A stretch of 64,000 bases of DNA, taken from Bradyrhizobium sp. LMTR 3. Lineage in GTDB: Bacteria; Pseudomonadota; Alphaproteobacteria; Rhizobiales; Xanthobacteraceae. The position numbers and the translations under genes are program-made. Shown one piece after another: positions 8,748-17,758 of the stretch (position 1 is the stretch's first letter; the number at the start of each line of letters is the position of its first letter). The notes under the pieces are model-generated. The model did not search any database. It was not told the DNA's origin and worked only from the letters and a program-made list of their open reading frames with translations. Where the stretch lies: contig NZ_MAXC01000001.1 in assembly GCF_001693485.1 (NCBI RefSeq), positions 1 to 64,000 of the forward strand, given 5' to 3'.

Positions 8748-9494
8748 ATGGCCGGCCATTCCCAATTCAAGAACATCATGCACCGCAAGGGCCGGCAGGA
8801 TGCCCAGAAGTCCAAGCTGTTCAGCAAGCTGGCGCGCGAAATCACGGTCGCCGCCAAGCTTGGAACGCCGGACCCGGCGATGAACCCCCGGCTGCGCGCG
8901 GCCGTGATCGCGGCGCGCCAGGAAAACATGCCGAAGGACAATATCGAGCGCGCTATCAAGAAGGCGATCGGCGGCGAGAGCGAGAGCTACGACGAGATCC
9001 GCTACGAGGGCTACGGCCCCGGCGGCGTCGCCATCATCGTCGAGGCGCTGACGGACAACCGTAACCGCGCCGCCTCCGACATCCGCTCCTATTTCACCAA
9101 GTCCGGCGGCAATCTCGGCGAAACCGGCTCGGTCGCCTTCATGTTCGACCGCACCGGCATCATCGAATACGACGCCAGCAAGGCCTCCGACGACGCGATG
9201 CTGGAAGCCGCGATCGAGGCCGGCGCCGACGACGTCGTATCCAGCGAAAGCGGCCACGAGATCTACGCCTCGCAGGAAACCTTTCGCGAGGTTGCGAAAG
9301 CGCTGGAAGCCAAGTTCGGCGAAGCCCGCAAGGCAGCGCTGACCTGGAAGCCGCAGAACACGGTCGCGGTCGACGACGAGACTGGCGAGAAGCTGCTGAA
9401 GCTGATGGATCTCTTGAACGAGCACGACGACGTGCAGAACGTCTACGCCAATTTCGAGGTCTCCGACGCGCTGGTCGCCAAGATGGGCGGGTAG
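8748..9494 (+). CDS. yebC: YebC/PmpR-family DNA-binding regulator
   Basis: 248 aa beginning [25 protein letters not shown], a close match to the strongly conserved YebC N-terminus (MAGHSKWxNIxHRK). YebC proteins act as transcription regulators and more recently have been linked to translation of polyproline stretches. Its position just upstream of ruvC is the classical proteobacterial order. A repeat lies between it and ruvC, so they may have separate transcripts. Length is normal for the family. Confidence 0.96.
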   Translation: MAGHSQFKNIMHRKGRQDAQKSKLFSKLAREITVAAKLGTPDPAMNPRLRAAVIAARQENMPKDNIERAIKKAIGGESESYDEIRYEGYGPGGVAIIVEALTDNRNRAASDIRSYFTKSGGNLGETGSVAFMFDRTGIIEYDASKASDDAMLEAAIEAGADDVVSSESGHEIYASQETFREVAKALEAKFGEARKAALTWKPQNTVAVDDETGEKLLKLMDLLNEHDDVQNVYANFEVSDALVAKMGG

Positions 9495-9505
9495 GGCTGC
9501 CACGT

Positions 9506-9632
9506 GTCCCGGACGCGGTGCAGCGTGCAACGCTGCTCCGCAAAGCCGGGACCCATGTCACCACACGACGATTGGATAGATGGGCCTCGGCTCTGCAGCG
9601 CACCACTTCGCGGTGCGCCGCGTCCGGGCACG
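9506..9632. repeat. Paired intergenic repeat (CCGGACGCGGT type)
   Basis: Begins TCCCGGACGCGGTGCAGCG and ends CGCCGCGTCCGGGCA, with AAAGCCGGGACC and CTCGGCTCTGC in the centre. Same architecture as 2671-2790 and 22121-22226. It fills most of the yebC-ruvC gap and may act as a transcript-end hairpin. Confidence 0.75.
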
Positions 9633-9696
9633 CATTCGCGGGGATTTCTGTTCTCTTTATGTTTCGTTCACCCGGCTCTGGCGTTATCACTACGCC

Positions 9697-10224
9697 ATGA
9701 CATCCACACCGATTCGCCATCCCGTCCGGATTATCGGCATCGACCCCGGCCTGCGCCGCACCGGCTGGGGCGTTATCGAGACCGAGGGCAACCGGCTCGT
9801 CTTCATCGGCTGCGGCTCGGTGGAGCCGCCGGACAACCTGCCGATAGCGAGCCGCCTGCTCGCGATCCATGAGGGGCTCGCCGCCGTGCTCGGCGATTTC
9901 AGGCCGGCGGAAGCCGCAGTGGAGCAGACCTTTGTGAACAAGGACGGCGTCGCCACCCTGAAACTCGGCCAGGCCCGCGGCGTCGCCATGTTGGCGCCCG
10001 CGATGTTCGGCATATCGGTTGCGGAATATGCGCCCAACCAAGTCAAGAAAACCGTGGTCGGCGCCGGCCATGCCGACAAGAACCAGATCGCGGTGATGCT
10101 GAAGATATTGCTGCCGAAGGCCGAGCCCAAATCCGCCGACGCCGCCGATGCGCTCGCCATCGCCATCACCCACGCCCACCACCGCCAGGGCGCGGCGCTG
10201 CGGATGAAGGTGGCGAGCTTATGA
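9697..10224 (+). CDS. ruvC: Holliday junction resolvase RuvC
   Basis: 175 aa, ATG at 9697. RuvC resolves four-way junctions by paired nicks. The four acidic catalytic residues are recognisable: Asp in [15 protein letters not shown], Glu in [11 protein letters not shown], and the Asp pair in [16 protein letters not shown]. Upstream in-frame codons fall in the repeat and were excluded. RuvC acts with RuvA and RuvB, encoded downstream. Confidence 0.97.
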   Translation: MTSTPIRHPVRIIGIDPGLRRTGWGVIETEGNRLVFIGCGSVEPPDNLPIASRLLAIHEGLAAVLGDFRPAEAAVEQTFVNKDGVATLKLGQARGVAMLAPAMFGISVAEYAPNQVKKTVVGAGHADKNQIAVMLKILLPKAEPKSADAADALAIAITHAHHRQGAALRMKVASL

Positions 10225-10273
10225 TCGGCAACTTCGAAATGATGCGATGTGAGGTGAGCACGCTCATCAGGCT

Positions 10274-10457
10274 CCCTCCCCCCTTGCGGGGGAGGGTTGG
10301 GGAGAGGGGTAAACCCCGGGTTCTGGCAGACGACATGCGGCGGGAATATTCCAACGAGCCTGTCGAGGTCTTCGGCGAGGAAGTTGTTCTCGCTTTGCGT
10401 CAACCGACTGAACAAGCGGCACCCCTCTCCCTAACCCTCCCCCGCAAGGGGGGAGGG
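10274..10457. repeat. MITE-like element: 36-bp inverted repeats in the ruvC-ruvA gap
   Basis: The 36-nt arms at 10274-10309 and 10422-10457 are reverse complements with a single mismatch. Each starts CCCTCCCCCCTTGCGGGGGA when read inward from the left. About 112 bp of unrelated sequence lies between. The whole ruvC-ruvA gap (10225-10543) contains only this element and the ruvA leader. A 108-codon open frame crossing it is judged non-coding. Confidence 0.85.
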
Positions 10458-10543
10458 AACCCTTCCGTCGGTACGTCCCTCACCTATGTCGGCACCACAG
10501 TTATCGGTTCTGCCGTCGCCAGCATCGGATTCGGGTCTTCAAG

Positions 10544-11161
10544 ATGATCGGTAAACTCAAGGGCCTGATCGATTCCTACGGTGAGGACTTTGTCATCCTC
10601 GACGTCGGCGGCGTCGGTTATCAGGTGCATTGCTCCTCGCGGACGCTGCAGGCGCTGCCGTCGCCCGGCGAGGCTGCGGTGCTCTCGATCGAGACCTATG
10701 TCCGCGAGGACCAAATCAAGCTGTTCGGCTTCCGCACCGACACGGAGCGCGAGTGGTTTCGCCTGCTGCAGACCGTGCAGGGCGTCGGCGCCAAGGTCGC
10801 GCTGGCGGTGCTCTCCACGCTGCCGCCTGCCGAACTCGCCAATGCGATTGCGCTGCGCGACAAGGCCGCAGTATCGCGCACGCCCGGCGTCGGGCCAAAG
10901 GTCGCCGAGCGCATCGTTTCTGAATTGAAGGACAAGGCGCCGGCGTTTGCCAATGTCGATCCGGCCGTGGTGCATCTCGCCGGCGCGATCGACAGCGACC
11001 GCGCGCCGCGCCCGGTCACCGACGCGATCTCGGCTTTGGTCAATCTCGGCTACGGCCAGCCGCAGGCGGCCGCTGCGATTGCCGCCGCCTCGCGCAGCGC
11101 GGGCGAGAATGCCGAGACCGCGCAACTGATCCGGCTGGGCCTGAAGGAACTGGCGAAATAG
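10544..11161 (+). CDS. ruvA: Holliday junction branch migration protein RuvA
   Basis: 205 aa starting [31 protein letters not shown], the conserved OB-fold domain I. Two helix-hairpin-helix motifs follow: [17 protein letters not shown] and [19 protein letters not shown]. The C-terminal domain III ([19 protein letters not shown]) contacts RuvB. RuvA binds the junction as a tetramer and loads the RuvB motors. Confidence 0.97.
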   Translation: MIGKLKGLIDSYGEDFVILDVGGVGYQVHCSSRTLQALPSPGEAAVLSIETYVREDQIKLFGFRTDTEREWFRLLQTVQGVGAKVALAVLSTLPPAELANAIALRDKAAVSRTPGVGPKVAERIVSELKDKAPAFANVDPAVVHLAGAIDSDRAPRPVTDAISALVNLGYGQPQAAAAIAAASRSAGENAETAQLIRLGLKELAK

Positions 11162-11202
11162 GCTATGTTCGCCATTGACCGACGAAGGAAGGCGTTTCCG
11201 CC

Positions 11203-11622
11203 ATGTTGAGCGAAAAAGACAAAGAACTTATCGCCGCCGCGATTGACGCGATCAGGCCGCGTTATCGCAACAAATGGCAGGAGGTAGGCGCTGCGATGCG
11301 CACCCGCGACGGCCGCATCGTCACCGGCGTGAATATCGATGCCTATATCGGCCGGATCGCCGTCTGCGCGGAGGCGATCGCCATTGGACGCGCCATCACC
11401 GAAACCGGCGATCGCGGCATCGAGACCATCGTCGCGGTGCGTCATCCCAAGCCGGACGAGCCCGGCGATATCGCCGTGGTCTCGCCCTGCGGCATCTGTC
11501 GCGAATTGATCCACGATTACGATGCAAAGGCGCGGGTCATCGTTCCCGACCATGGCCGCGAGCCGAACGTCGTCACCATCGACGAGCTTTTGCCCAACAA
11601 GTACCGGAGGGGCAACGGGTGA
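11203..11622 (+). CDS. Cytidine deaminase-like zinc enzyme inserted between ruvA and ruvB
   Basis: 139 aa. The zinc-dependent deaminase signature is complete: VCAEAIAIG (Cys-Ala-Glu with the catalytic Glu) and PCGICRELI (family form PCxxC), although the first ligand is Cys as in tetrameric cytidine deaminases. Substrate could be cytidine, deoxycytidine or another pyrimidine; blasticidin-S-deaminase-like enzymes have similar size. Its TGA overlaps the GTG start of ruvB by 3 nt inside GTGA, so the two are translationally coupled. ruvA and ruvB are usually adjacent, so this is an insertion into the operon. Confidence 0.87.
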   Translation: MLSEKDKELIAAAIDAIRPRYRNKWQEVGAAMRTRDGRIVTGVNIDAYIGRIAVCAEAIAIGRAITETGDRGIETIVAVRHPKPDEPGDIAVVSPCGICRELIHDYDAKARVIVPDHGREPNVVTIDELLPNKYRRGNG

Positions 11623-12665
11623 ACACCCCCTCCCGGATCGTCACCCCCGAGCGCCGTTCCGACGATGTCGGCGACACTGCGTTGCGCCCGCAACTGCTGT
11701 CCGAGTTCGTCGGCCAGGCTCAGGCGCGCAAGAACCTCTCGATCTTCATCGAGGCCGCGCGTAAGCGCGGCGAGGCGCTGGACCACGTGCTGTTCGTCGG
11801 GCCTCCCGGCCTCGGCAAGACCACGCTGGCGCAGATCGTCGCGCGCGAACTCGGCGTCGGCTTTCGCGCCACGTCAGGTCCCGTCATCGCCAAGGCCGGC
11901 GATCTTGCAGCACTGCTCACCAATCTCGAAGAGCGCGACGTCCTGTTCATCGACGAAATTCATCGCCTCAGCCCGGCGGTCGAGGAAGTGCTATACCCTG
12001 CGATGGAGGATTTTCAGCTCGACCTCATCATCGGCGAGGGGCCGGCGGCGCGTTCGGTCAAGATCGATCTCGCAAAGTTCACCCTTGTCGGCGCCACGAC
12101 GCGCGCAGGGCTGTTGACCAATCCGCTGCGCGACCGTTTCGGCATTCCGATCCGGCTGAACTTCTACACCGAGGAAGAACTGGAGAGGATCGTCAGCCGC
12201 GGCGCCCGCGTGCTCAATATCGGCATGACGGCCGACGGTGCCAACGAGATCGCGCGCCGCGCCCGCGGCACGCCGCGCATTGCCGGCCGCCTGTTGCGTC
12301 GCGTGCGCGATTTTGCATCCGCAGCCGACGCCAGCTCGGTCGACCGCGCGATTGCCGACCACGCGCTGAGCGCGCTGGAAGTCGATGCCGCCGGCCTCGA
12401 TGCCATGGACCGCCGTTATCTCACGACGATTGCGATGAACTATGGCGGCGGCCCGGTCGGCGTCGAGACCATGGCGGCGGCGCTATCCGAGCCACGCGAT
12501 GCCATCGAGGACATCATCGAGCCCTATCTGATCCAGTGCGGCTATCTGCAACGCACCCCGCGCGGGAGGCTGCTCACCTCGCACGCCTTCCGCCACCTCG
12601 GCCTCGCCGAGCCCACGCGCGATCCCGCGCAGTTCGGCCTGTTCGGCAACGACAGCGACGACTGA
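11619..12665 (+). CDS. ruvB: Holliday junction ATP-dependent helicase RuvB
   Basis: 348 aa from a GTG at 11619, preceded by GGAGGGG at 11607-11613. This start removes an upstream open extension that runs inside the deaminase gene. AAA+ motifs: Walker [10 protein letters not shown], Walker [11 protein letters not shown] and sensor 1 LVGATTRAG. The C-terminal winged helix ends [25 protein letters not shown], as is usual. It drives branch migration with RuvA. No gene lies between 12666 and 12850. Confidence 0.97.
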   Translation: MNTPSRIVTPERRSDDVGDTALRPQLLSEFVGQAQARKNLSIFIEAARKRGEALDHVLFVGPPGLGKTTLAQIVARELGVGFRATSGPVIAKAGDLAALLTNLEERDVLFIDEIHRLSPAVEEVLYPAMEDFQLDLIIGEGPAARSVKIDLAKFTLVGATTRAGLLTNPLRDRFGIPIRLNFYTEEELERIVSRGARVLNIGMTADGANEIARRARGTPRIAGRLLRRVRDFASAADASSVDRAIADHALSALEVDAAGLDAMDRRYLTTIAMNYGGGPVGVETMAAALSEPRDAIEDIIEPYLIQCGYLQRTPRGRLLTSHAFRHLGLAEPTRDPAQFGLFGNDSDD

Positions 12666-12850
12666 GCGCTTCGAACCCTATCGTTCCGGCGATGCACTAA
12701 GGGCAACAGCCGGCGCTTGAGCCTCCGGCTTGCTTGCCGTGGAGTGCCGCTGGTGAGAAGCTGCTGGAGGCCTGCTGACGTTCTGCACAAACGCACCCCA
12801 ATTCAGGCTCAATCCGCCACCATGTTGGCGGTGCATCACGATTGGATCAC

Positions 12851-13762
12851 ATGTTAACACGCCGTCATTTCTTGAAGTCCATGGGTGGATTGGGCGCGTT
12901 GGGCGCCTCGACCACCGCTTACGGGTTCAGCGCGCCGGTCGTCCGGCTTCGCGTCGTGCGGTACAACCTTTCGCCGCCGCAATGGCCGGCAGGTCTCAAG
13001 CTCAGGATCGCCGCCATCGCCGACCTCCATGCCTGCGATCCCTGGATGTCGCTCGATCATATCGGTGAGATCGTCGAACGCACCAATGCGCTCAAGCCTG
13101 ACGTCGTCGTCATGCTCGGCGACTACGTGGCCGGACATCGCAAGGTGACGCGCTTCATTCCCGACGCCGAATGGGCGGAAGCGTTGGCCGGATTGAAGGC
13201 GCCGCTCGGCGTGCATGCGGTGCTCGGCAATCACGACTGGTGGGAGGACAAGGAAGTGCAGCGCAACGGGCAGGGGCTGCCGAGCGCGGGCCGTGCGCTG
13301 GAAGCGGTCGGTATCCCGGTGTACGAGAACGACGCCAGGAAGTTCAGCAAGAATGGTCACTCGTTCTGGCTGGCCGGTCTCGGCGACCAACTCGCCTATG
13401 TGCCGGCGCGCCGCTTCAGGCCGCTCAAGCGGATCGGCGTCGACGATCTCGGCGCGACGCTGGCGAAGATCACCGACGATGCGCCCGTGGTTCTGATGGC
13501 GCACGAGCCTGACATCGCGCGGCGCGTGCCCGCGCGCGTTGCGCTGCAGCTCTCCGGACACACCCATGGCGGCCAGGTGCGGATGCTCGGCTGGTCCCCG
13601 ATTTCGCCCTCCGGCCAGCAGCTCGCCTACGGCCACATCAAGATGAACTGCGACGTCGTCGTCTCCGGCGGTCTCGGCTGCAGCATCATGCCGTTCCGGC
13701 TCGGGGTGCCCCCGGAGATCGTGCTGGTGACGATTGGGGCGGGGCAGCCGGCGGTGGCGTAG
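12851..13762 (+). CDS. Tat-exported metallophosphoesterase (YaeI/YkuE-like)
   Basis: 303 aa from the ATG at 12851. The leader MLTRRHFLKSMGGLGALGAS has the twin arginines and hydrophobic core of a Tat signal. Calcineurin-like motifs follow: IADLHACD, MLGDYV, LGNHDWW, MAHEPD and SGHTHGGQV. Relatives are YkuE/YaeI-type phosphodiesterases acting on lipid or nucleotide-sugar phosphates at the envelope. It lies alone between ruvB and vapBC. Fold and export are well supported; substrate is not known. Confidence 0.88.
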   Translation: MLTRRHFLKSMGGLGALGASTTAYGFSAPVVRLRVVRYNLSPPQWPAGLKLRIAAIADLHACDPWMSLDHIGEIVERTNALKPDVVVMLGDYVAGHRKVTRFIPDAEWAEALAGLKAPLGVHAVLGNHDWWEDKEVQRNGQGLPSAGRALEAVGIPVYENDARKFSKNGHSFWLAGLGDQLAYVPARRFRPLKRIGVDDLGATLAKITDDAPVVLMAHEPDIARRVPARVALQLSGHTHGGQVRMLGWSPISPSGQQLAYGHIKMNCDVVVSGGLGCSIMPFRLGVPPEIVLVTIGAGQPAVA

Positions 13763-13786
13763 CCGCACCCGCCGGGCATGGATTTC

Positions 13787-13814
13787 TGCATCAAATGATG
13801 CTATTTTTGATGCA
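13787..13814. promoter_or_regulatory. Probable VapBC operator (TGCATCAAA inverted repeat)
   Basis: Perfect 9-bp half-sites TGCATCAAA (13787-13795) and TTTGATGCA (13806-13814), separated by 10 nt, lie just upstream of the vapB ribosome-binding site (AGAAGAGG). VapB-VapC complexes commonly bind palindromes at this place to repress their own operon. Inferred from position and symmetry. Confidence 0.6.
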
Positions 13815-13831
13815 GAAGAGGTGCACGTCCC

Positions 13832-14023
13832 ATGCGAACCACGATAGCGATAGACGACGAGTTATTTGCCAAGGCGCAGGAATTTGCCGGCGTCTCTGAG
13901 AAATCAGCCGTCATACGAGAAGCGCTGAAGGCGTTTGTCGAGCGCGAAGCTGCTCGCCGGCTTGCCCGAATGGGGGGAACGCAACCTGATGCCAAAGCAC
14001 CGCCGCGCCGACGCCCTAAATGA
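13832..14023 (+). CDS. vapB: Type II antitoxin, VapB-like ribbon-helix-helix
   Basis: 63 aa. MRTTIAIDDELFAKAQEFAGVSEKSAVIREALKAFVERE is the ribbon-helix-helix form typical of VapB antitoxins paired with PIN toxins (VapB family II, DUF2191-like). The basic tail KAPPRRRPK would reach the partner toxin. The stop overlaps the vapC start by 4 nt. It would neutralise VapC and repress the operon through the palindrome upstream. Confidence 0.9.
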   Translation: MRTTIAIDDELFAKAQEFAGVSEKSAVIREALKAFVEREAARRLARMGGTQPDAKAPPRRRPK

Positions 14024-14394
14024 TGGTGCTTGTCGACACGTCGATCTGGATCGATCACTTTCGTCACGTTGATGCGCGTTTGGCTCAATTGCTCGATCGC
14101 GGTGAAGTCGCCATGCATCCCTTCGTTGTCGGCGAGTTGTTGCTTGGATCGGCTCTCGGGTCCTCCAATTTGATTGGAGACCTAAATACTCTTCCAAGAA
14201 CAAGCGTGGCTAGCTCCGACGAAGTCCTGAAGTTTATCTCGGATCGCAAGTTGCCGGGATCCGGCATCGGATACGTCGATGCCCATCTGCTGGCCGCGGC
14301 CGCTCTTACGCCCGAGACATTGATCTGGACGCGCGATAAGCGATTGCTTGCTGCGGCGCAATCGCTATCGCTTGCCGCGGACGTTCGGGAGTAA
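14020..14394 (+). CDS. vapC: Type II toxin VapC, PIN-domain ribonuclease
   Basis: 124 aa. Acidic PIN residues are all present: Asp in MVLVDTSIWIDHF, Glu in VVGELLLG, Asp in GYVDAHLLAAA and Asp in IWTRDKRL. Two adjacent ATGs (14020 and 14023) could start it. VapC toxins cut tRNA or rRNA and are held inactive by VapB. The pair sits between a phosphoesterase gene and ybgC, and its stop overlaps the ybgC start by one base, so transcription may read through into ybgC. The toxin looks intact. Confidence 0.93.
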   Translation: MMVLVDTSIWIDHFRHVDARLAQLLDRGEVAMHPFVVGELLLGSALGSSNLIGDLNTLPRTSVASSDEVLKFISDRKLPGSGIGYVDAHLLAAAALTPETLIWTRDKRLLAAAQSLSLAADVRE

Positions 14395-14852
14395 TGTCGA
14401 TGATACCTTCCCTCGACGGCGAGATCCGCGACGGCCGCCATCACATGCAGGTCCGTGTCTACTACGAGGACACCGATTTCTCCGGCATCGTCTATCACGC
14501 CAATTACCTGCGCTTCATGGAGCGCGGACGCACCAACCATCTGCGGCTGCTGGGCGCGTCGCAGCATGCGCTGTTCGAACAGGCGCAGGAGGAGACGCCG
14601 GGCTTTGCCTTCGTGGTGCGCTCGATGCGGCTCGATTTTCTGCGGCCGGCGCGGATGGACGACGTGCTCGACGTCGTGACATGGCCGGTCGCGGTGAAGG
14701 GCGCTTCCATCACCCTGGCGCAGGAGGTGCGTCGCGGCGAGGATGTCCTCGTCAGGGCTGAGGTGCGCGTTGCCTTCATCAGCGAGGGACGGGCGAAGCC
14801 GATCCCAAAATCGCTGCGGCTGTTGATGAAGGCCGATCTGGCGCCGGAGTAA
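14394..14852 (+). CDS. ybgC: Tol-Pal-associated acyl-CoA thioesterase YbgC
   Basis: 152 aa hot-dog-fold thioesterase. VRVYYEDTDFSGIVYHANYLRFMERGRTNHLR contains the YbgC signature with the catalytic Asp in YEDTD. The start at 14394 overlaps the vapC stop (TAATG); an ATG at 14400 is also possible. In most proteobacteria ybgC directly precedes tolQ, but here tolQ begins 29 kb downstream at 44305, so the tol-pal operon has been split. YbgC acts on acyl thioesters at the inner membrane. Confidence 0.93.
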   Translation: MSMIPSLDGEIRDGRHHMQVRVYYEDTDFSGIVYHANYLRFMERGRTNHLRLLGASQHALFEQAQEETPGFAFVVRSMRLDFLRPARMDDVLDVVTWPVAVKGASITLAQEVRRGEDVLVRAEVRVAFISEGRAKPIPKSLRLLMKADLAPE

Positions 14853-14951
14853 ATCTTGGTTTGACGCGTTTTCTTCACTCGAACCGGCATCCACCCTCGG
14901 ATCACGTCCGAGGGCATGCTTCGCTCGAAAACGCTATGGATATTGACTCTC

Positions 14952-14967
14952 TGTACCGATCGGTACA
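14952..14967. promoter_or_regulatory. 16-bp palindromic TetR-type operator over a promoter
   Basis: TGTACCGATCGGTACA is a perfect palindrome. It overlaps a likely -10 (TACAAT, 14964-14969) downstream of TTGACT (14943-14948); the 15-nt spacing is short. It lies upstream of the DUF1348 gene and its adjacent TetR gene, so the TetR at 15472 is the likely ligand-controlled repressor of both. Confidence 0.7.
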
Positions 14968-14999
14968 ATGTCTCGGGGTTAGCAACCCGGAGAAACCTC

Positions 15000-15467
15000 A
15001 TGTCGCGTCCGCCGCTGCCGCCCTTCACCCGCGAAACCGCAGCCCAGAAGGCGCGCATGGCCGAAGACGCCTGGAATTCGCGCGATCCGGTCCGGGTATC
15101 GCTGGCCTATACCGAGGACAGCCGCTGGCGTAACCGCTCCGAATTCTTCCAGGGCCGCGACGCGATCGTCGAGTTCCTCACCCGCAAATGGGCGAAGGAG
15201 CACGACTACCGCCTGATCAAGGATCTCTGGGCGTTCGATCAGAACCGTATTGCCGTGCGCTTTCAGTATGAGTGGCACAACGACGCCGGACAGTGGCATC
15301 GCTCCTACGGCAACGAGCAGTGGGAGTTCGACGAGCATGGCCTGATGCGGCGGCGCGAGGCCAGCATCAACGATCTCGCCATCAAGGAAAGCGAGCGGCG
15401 CTTCCATTGGCCGGCCCCCGGTCCGCGCCCGGCGGATGTCGCGGGACTGAGCGAGAACCCGCTATGA
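15000..15467 (+). CDS. DUF1348 / NTF2-like protein
   Basis: 155 aa from the ATG at 15000. The sequence [44 protein letters not shown] is characteristic of DUF1348, a SnoaL-like cone-fold family. No enzyme activity is established for it. It is the first gene after the 16-bp palindrome and ends 4 nt before the TetR start, so the pair form an operon that the regulator probably represses. No signal peptide. Confidence 0.88.
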   Translation: MSRPPLPPFTRETAAQKARMAEDAWNSRDPVRVSLAYTEDSRWRNRSEFFQGRDAIVEFLTRKWAKEHDYRLIKDLWAFDQNRIAVRFQYEWHNDAGQWHRSYGNEQWEFDEHGLMRRREASINDLAIKESERRFHWPAPGPRPADVAGLSENPL

Positions 15468-15471
15468 TCAG

Positions 15472-16038
15472 ATGCTGACAAGAGGCGTCGAACGTGGAGA
15501 GGTACTGCGCGCGCTCGGCGAGGTGTTTCGCGCGCATGGCTACGAGGGCGCCTCGCTGACGCTGATCACGGAGGCCACAGGCCTCGGCAAGGGCAGCCTC
15601 TATCATCTGTTCCCCGGCGGCAAGGAGCAGATGGCCGCCGAGGTGCTGGCCGAGATCGACGGCTGGTTCGAACTCCATATCTTCGCGCCCTTGCGCATCG
15701 CCGACGATCCGACGCGCGCCGTCGCTGCGATGATCGCTGGCGTCGATCAATATTTCCACTCGGGCGATCGCGTCTGCCTGGTCGGCATGGTGGCGCTCGG
15801 CTCGGCGCGCGACAGTTTTTCCGAAGCGGTCGATGGCTATTTCGCGCGCTGGCAAACGGCGCTGGCGTCGCTGTTGCGGCGATCCGGGCTCACGAACAGC
15901 CAGGCCCAGCGGCGCGCCGAGGATGCGCTCCTCACCATTCAGGGCGCGCTGGTGCTGGCGCGGGCGCGGAGCGACGCCAAAATCTTTCGTCGCGCGTTGA
16001 GCGATCTGACGGCGCGGTTGCTGGCGCCGCCGGCGTGA
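15472..16038 (+). CDS. TetR/AcrR-family regulator (LmrA/YxaF-like)
   Basis: 188 aa. N-terminal TetR helix-turn-helix: RAHGYEGASLTLITEATGLGKGSLYHLFPGGKEQM. The C-terminal ligand domain resembles LmrA/YxaF-type TetR proteins (DRVCLVGMVALGSARDSF). The closely preceding DUF1348 gene and the palindrome at 14952-14967 suggest autoregulation together with its partner. The inducer is unknown. Confidence 0.9.
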   Translation: MLTRGVERGEVLRALGEVFRAHGYEGASLTLITEATGLGKGSLYHLFPGGKEQMAAEVLAEIDGWFELHIFAPLRIADDPTRAVAAMIAGVDQYFHSGDRVCLVGMVALGSARDSFSEAVDGYFARWQTALASLLRRSGLTNSQAQRRAEDALLTIQGALVLARARSDAKIFRRALSDLTARLLAPPA

Positions 16039-16050
16039 TGGCTGCTAGAA

Positions 16051-16185
16051 CGATGTCGTCCCTGCGAAAGCAGGGACCCATACGCCGCGGCCTTTCGACT
16101 TGTACGCGGTGAGTGACGATTGCCCTCACGGACCCCGGTGGTTATGGGTCCCCGCGCCAGTGCGCAATTGCGCACCAGGCGGGGA
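16051..16185. repeat. Paired intergenic repeat (GTCCCTGCGAAAGCAGGGACCCA type)
   Basis: A hairpin-forming CCCTGCGAAAGCAGGG opens the element, and ATGGGTCCCCGCGC closes it in inverted orientation. It resembles the element at 17627-17752. It lies between convergent tetR and GST genes and may help terminate both. Confidence 0.7.
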
Positions 16186-16207
16186 AGACGTGTTGAGAAA
16201 CTGCGCC

Positions 16208-16852
16208 TTACGCCGCCGCCTTATGCCGCGCGAGTTCGGCCTTGTAGAGTTCGAACTCCTCGGCGACCGCCTTTGCTATGCTCGGGCGGGCGCGCAGCCG
16301 CTCGTAATAGGCCTTCACGGCCGGCCACTTCGCCAGTTCGATCGGCGGCGTCGCCATCGTCCAGTTGATGATGGTGACGAGATAGGCATCGGCGACGCTG
16401 AAGTGATCGAGCAGGAATTCGCGGCCCTTTAGGTAGTTCTCGAGATAGTCGAGCCGGGACATATTCTTGTTCAGCGCATAAGTCTTTGCGTCCTGCGGCG
16501 CCGTCTTGTCGAGGAGCGGCACGAACAGCGCCTTGTGCAGTTCGGTGCCGATGAAGCACAGCCATTGATGCAGGCGGCTGCGCTCCTCGGCGGAATTGGC
16601 CGAGATGCCGGCGCCCGGAAAGCGGTCGGCGACATATTGCAGGATCGCCGCGTTCTCCGTCAGCACGGTCCCGTCGTCGGTGCGCAGCGTCGGCACCAGC
16701 CCGAGCGGATTGACGGTGCGGAAATCCGAGCCGTCCTTCTGCACAACCTTGGTCTTGGGATCGACCTCGAGATAATTGGCCTCAACGCCGGCTTCGTACA
16801 GCGCAATCCGGGTCGCCAGCGAGCAGGCGAGCGGCGAGAAATACAGGTCCAT
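16208..16852 (-). CDS. Beta-class glutathione S-transferase
   Basis: 214 aa from the ATG at 16852. MDLYFSPLACSLATRIALYEAG carries the Cys of bacterial beta-class GSTs (ACSL), and NPLGLVPTL with LTENAAILQYVAD forms the glutathione site of the thioredoxin-like domain. The all-helical C-terminal domain begins near residue 90. It would conjugate or reduce electrophiles with glutathione. It is divergent from a TetR gene at 16960, the usual layout for a repressor and its target. Confidence 0.93.
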   Translation of the reverse strand: MDLYFSPLACSLATRIALYEAGVEANYLEVDPKTKVVQKDGSDFRTVNPLGLVPTLRTDDGTVLTENAAILQYVADRFPGAGISANSAEERSRLHQWLCFIGTELHKALFVPLLDKTAPQDAKTYALNKNMSRLDYLENYLKGREFLLDHFSVADAYLVTIINWTMATPPIELAKWPAVKAYYERLRARPSIAKAVAEEFELYKAELARHKAAA

Positions 16853-16959
16853 GATTTGCCTCCTTGGCGGTTGATCAATCGGCCGGCGTTCAAGGCGGGC
16901 AGGATTGATTTTTATACTGTTCCGCATAATATAGAGCCGGTCAAGGAATTCTTTGCGAA

Positions 16960-17619
16960 ATGGTACAAAAAAGGAAAAGGCCCCCGGTCCCGCGGATCGA
17001 CGCTCCCGTCCCACCCAAGCGGCGGGGCCGCCCGCGCGCCTATGAGCCGGGCGTGGCGCTCGGCAAGGCGCTCGACCTGTTTCGGAAGGACGGTTTTGCG
17101 GCCACCTCGCTCGACGATCTCTCCGCCGCCACCGGCATGAACCGGCCGAGCCTCTATGGCGCGTTCGGCGACAAGCGCGAACTCTTCATCAAGAGCTACC
17201 GGCGCTATCGCGACGACGCGCGGGTCGCGATGGGCGACATCTTCCGGAACGAGTTGCCGATCCGAAAACGCCTCGAACGCATCTATGCGGTGGCGCTCGA
17301 CATCTATCTGTCCGGCGAATCCGGTCCGCGCGGCTGCTTCACGGTGATGACCGCAGCCTCCGAGGCGGTGCATGACCCCGATATCCGCGCGATGGTGCTG
17401 GAAGGTTTTGCCGAGCTCGACAGGGCTTTTGCCGCCTGTTTCCGGCGCGCCCAGGAGAAGGGCGAGCTACCGGCGAGCGCCGATCCGACCCTACTGGCGC
17501 AACTTGCCTCCGCCACCATTCACACCATCGCCATCCGCGCCCGCGCTCAGGTGCCGCGCAAGGAACTGGAGACGATCGTCAACGGTGCGATCGAGGTGAT
17601 GGTCGGGGCGGCGAAATAA
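16960..17619 (+). CDS. TetR/AcrR-family regulator divergent from GST
   Basis: 219 aa. A basic N-terminus (KRRGRPRAYEPG) precedes the helix-turn-helix FAATSLDDLSAATGMNRPSLYGAFGDKRELF. The C-terminal ligand-binding domain (GCFTVMTAASEAV, PDIRAMVLEG) is of the common type. The 107-bp intergenic region shared with the GST gene is AT-rich and contains TTATACTG and CGCATAATA, which could be a weak inverted repeat. Likely regulates the GST; inferred from divergence alone. Confidence 0.9.
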   Translation: MVQKRKRPPVPRIDAPVPPKRRGRPRAYEPGVALGKALDLFRKDGFAATSLDDLSAATGMNRPSLYGAFGDKRELFIKSYRRYRDDARVAMGDIFRNELPIRKRLERIYAVALDIYLSGESGPRGCFTVMTAASEAVHDPDIRAMVLEGFAELDRAFAACFRRAQEKGELPASADPTLLAQLASATIHTIAIRARAQVPRKELETIVNGAIEVMVGAAK

Positions 17620-17626
17620 CTCTCTC

Positions 17627-17752
17627 CGTCGTCCCTGCTTGCGAACGCAGGGACCCATAACCACCTGCGTTGTAGCTGCGAAGGTAACTGGCCCCAGCAT
17701 TCAAACGAGGAGCCGCGGCGTATGAGTCCCTGCGTCCGCAGGGACGACGATA
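17627..17752. repeat. Paired intergenic repeat (GTCCCTGC type)
   Basis: CCGTCGTCCCTGCTTGCG and GCAGGGACCCATAA open it; TATGAGTCCCTGCGTCCGC and GCAGGGACGACG close it as an inverted pair. Same family as 16051-16185, located between convergent tetR and hydroxyacid reductase genes. Confidence 0.7.
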
Positions 17753-17758
17753 GAATCG

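Noticed and set aside
10221..10547. 108-codon ORF between ruvC and ruvA
   Set aside because: Consists largely of the 36-bp inverted repeats translated ([23 protein letters not shown]), a known artefact of such elements.
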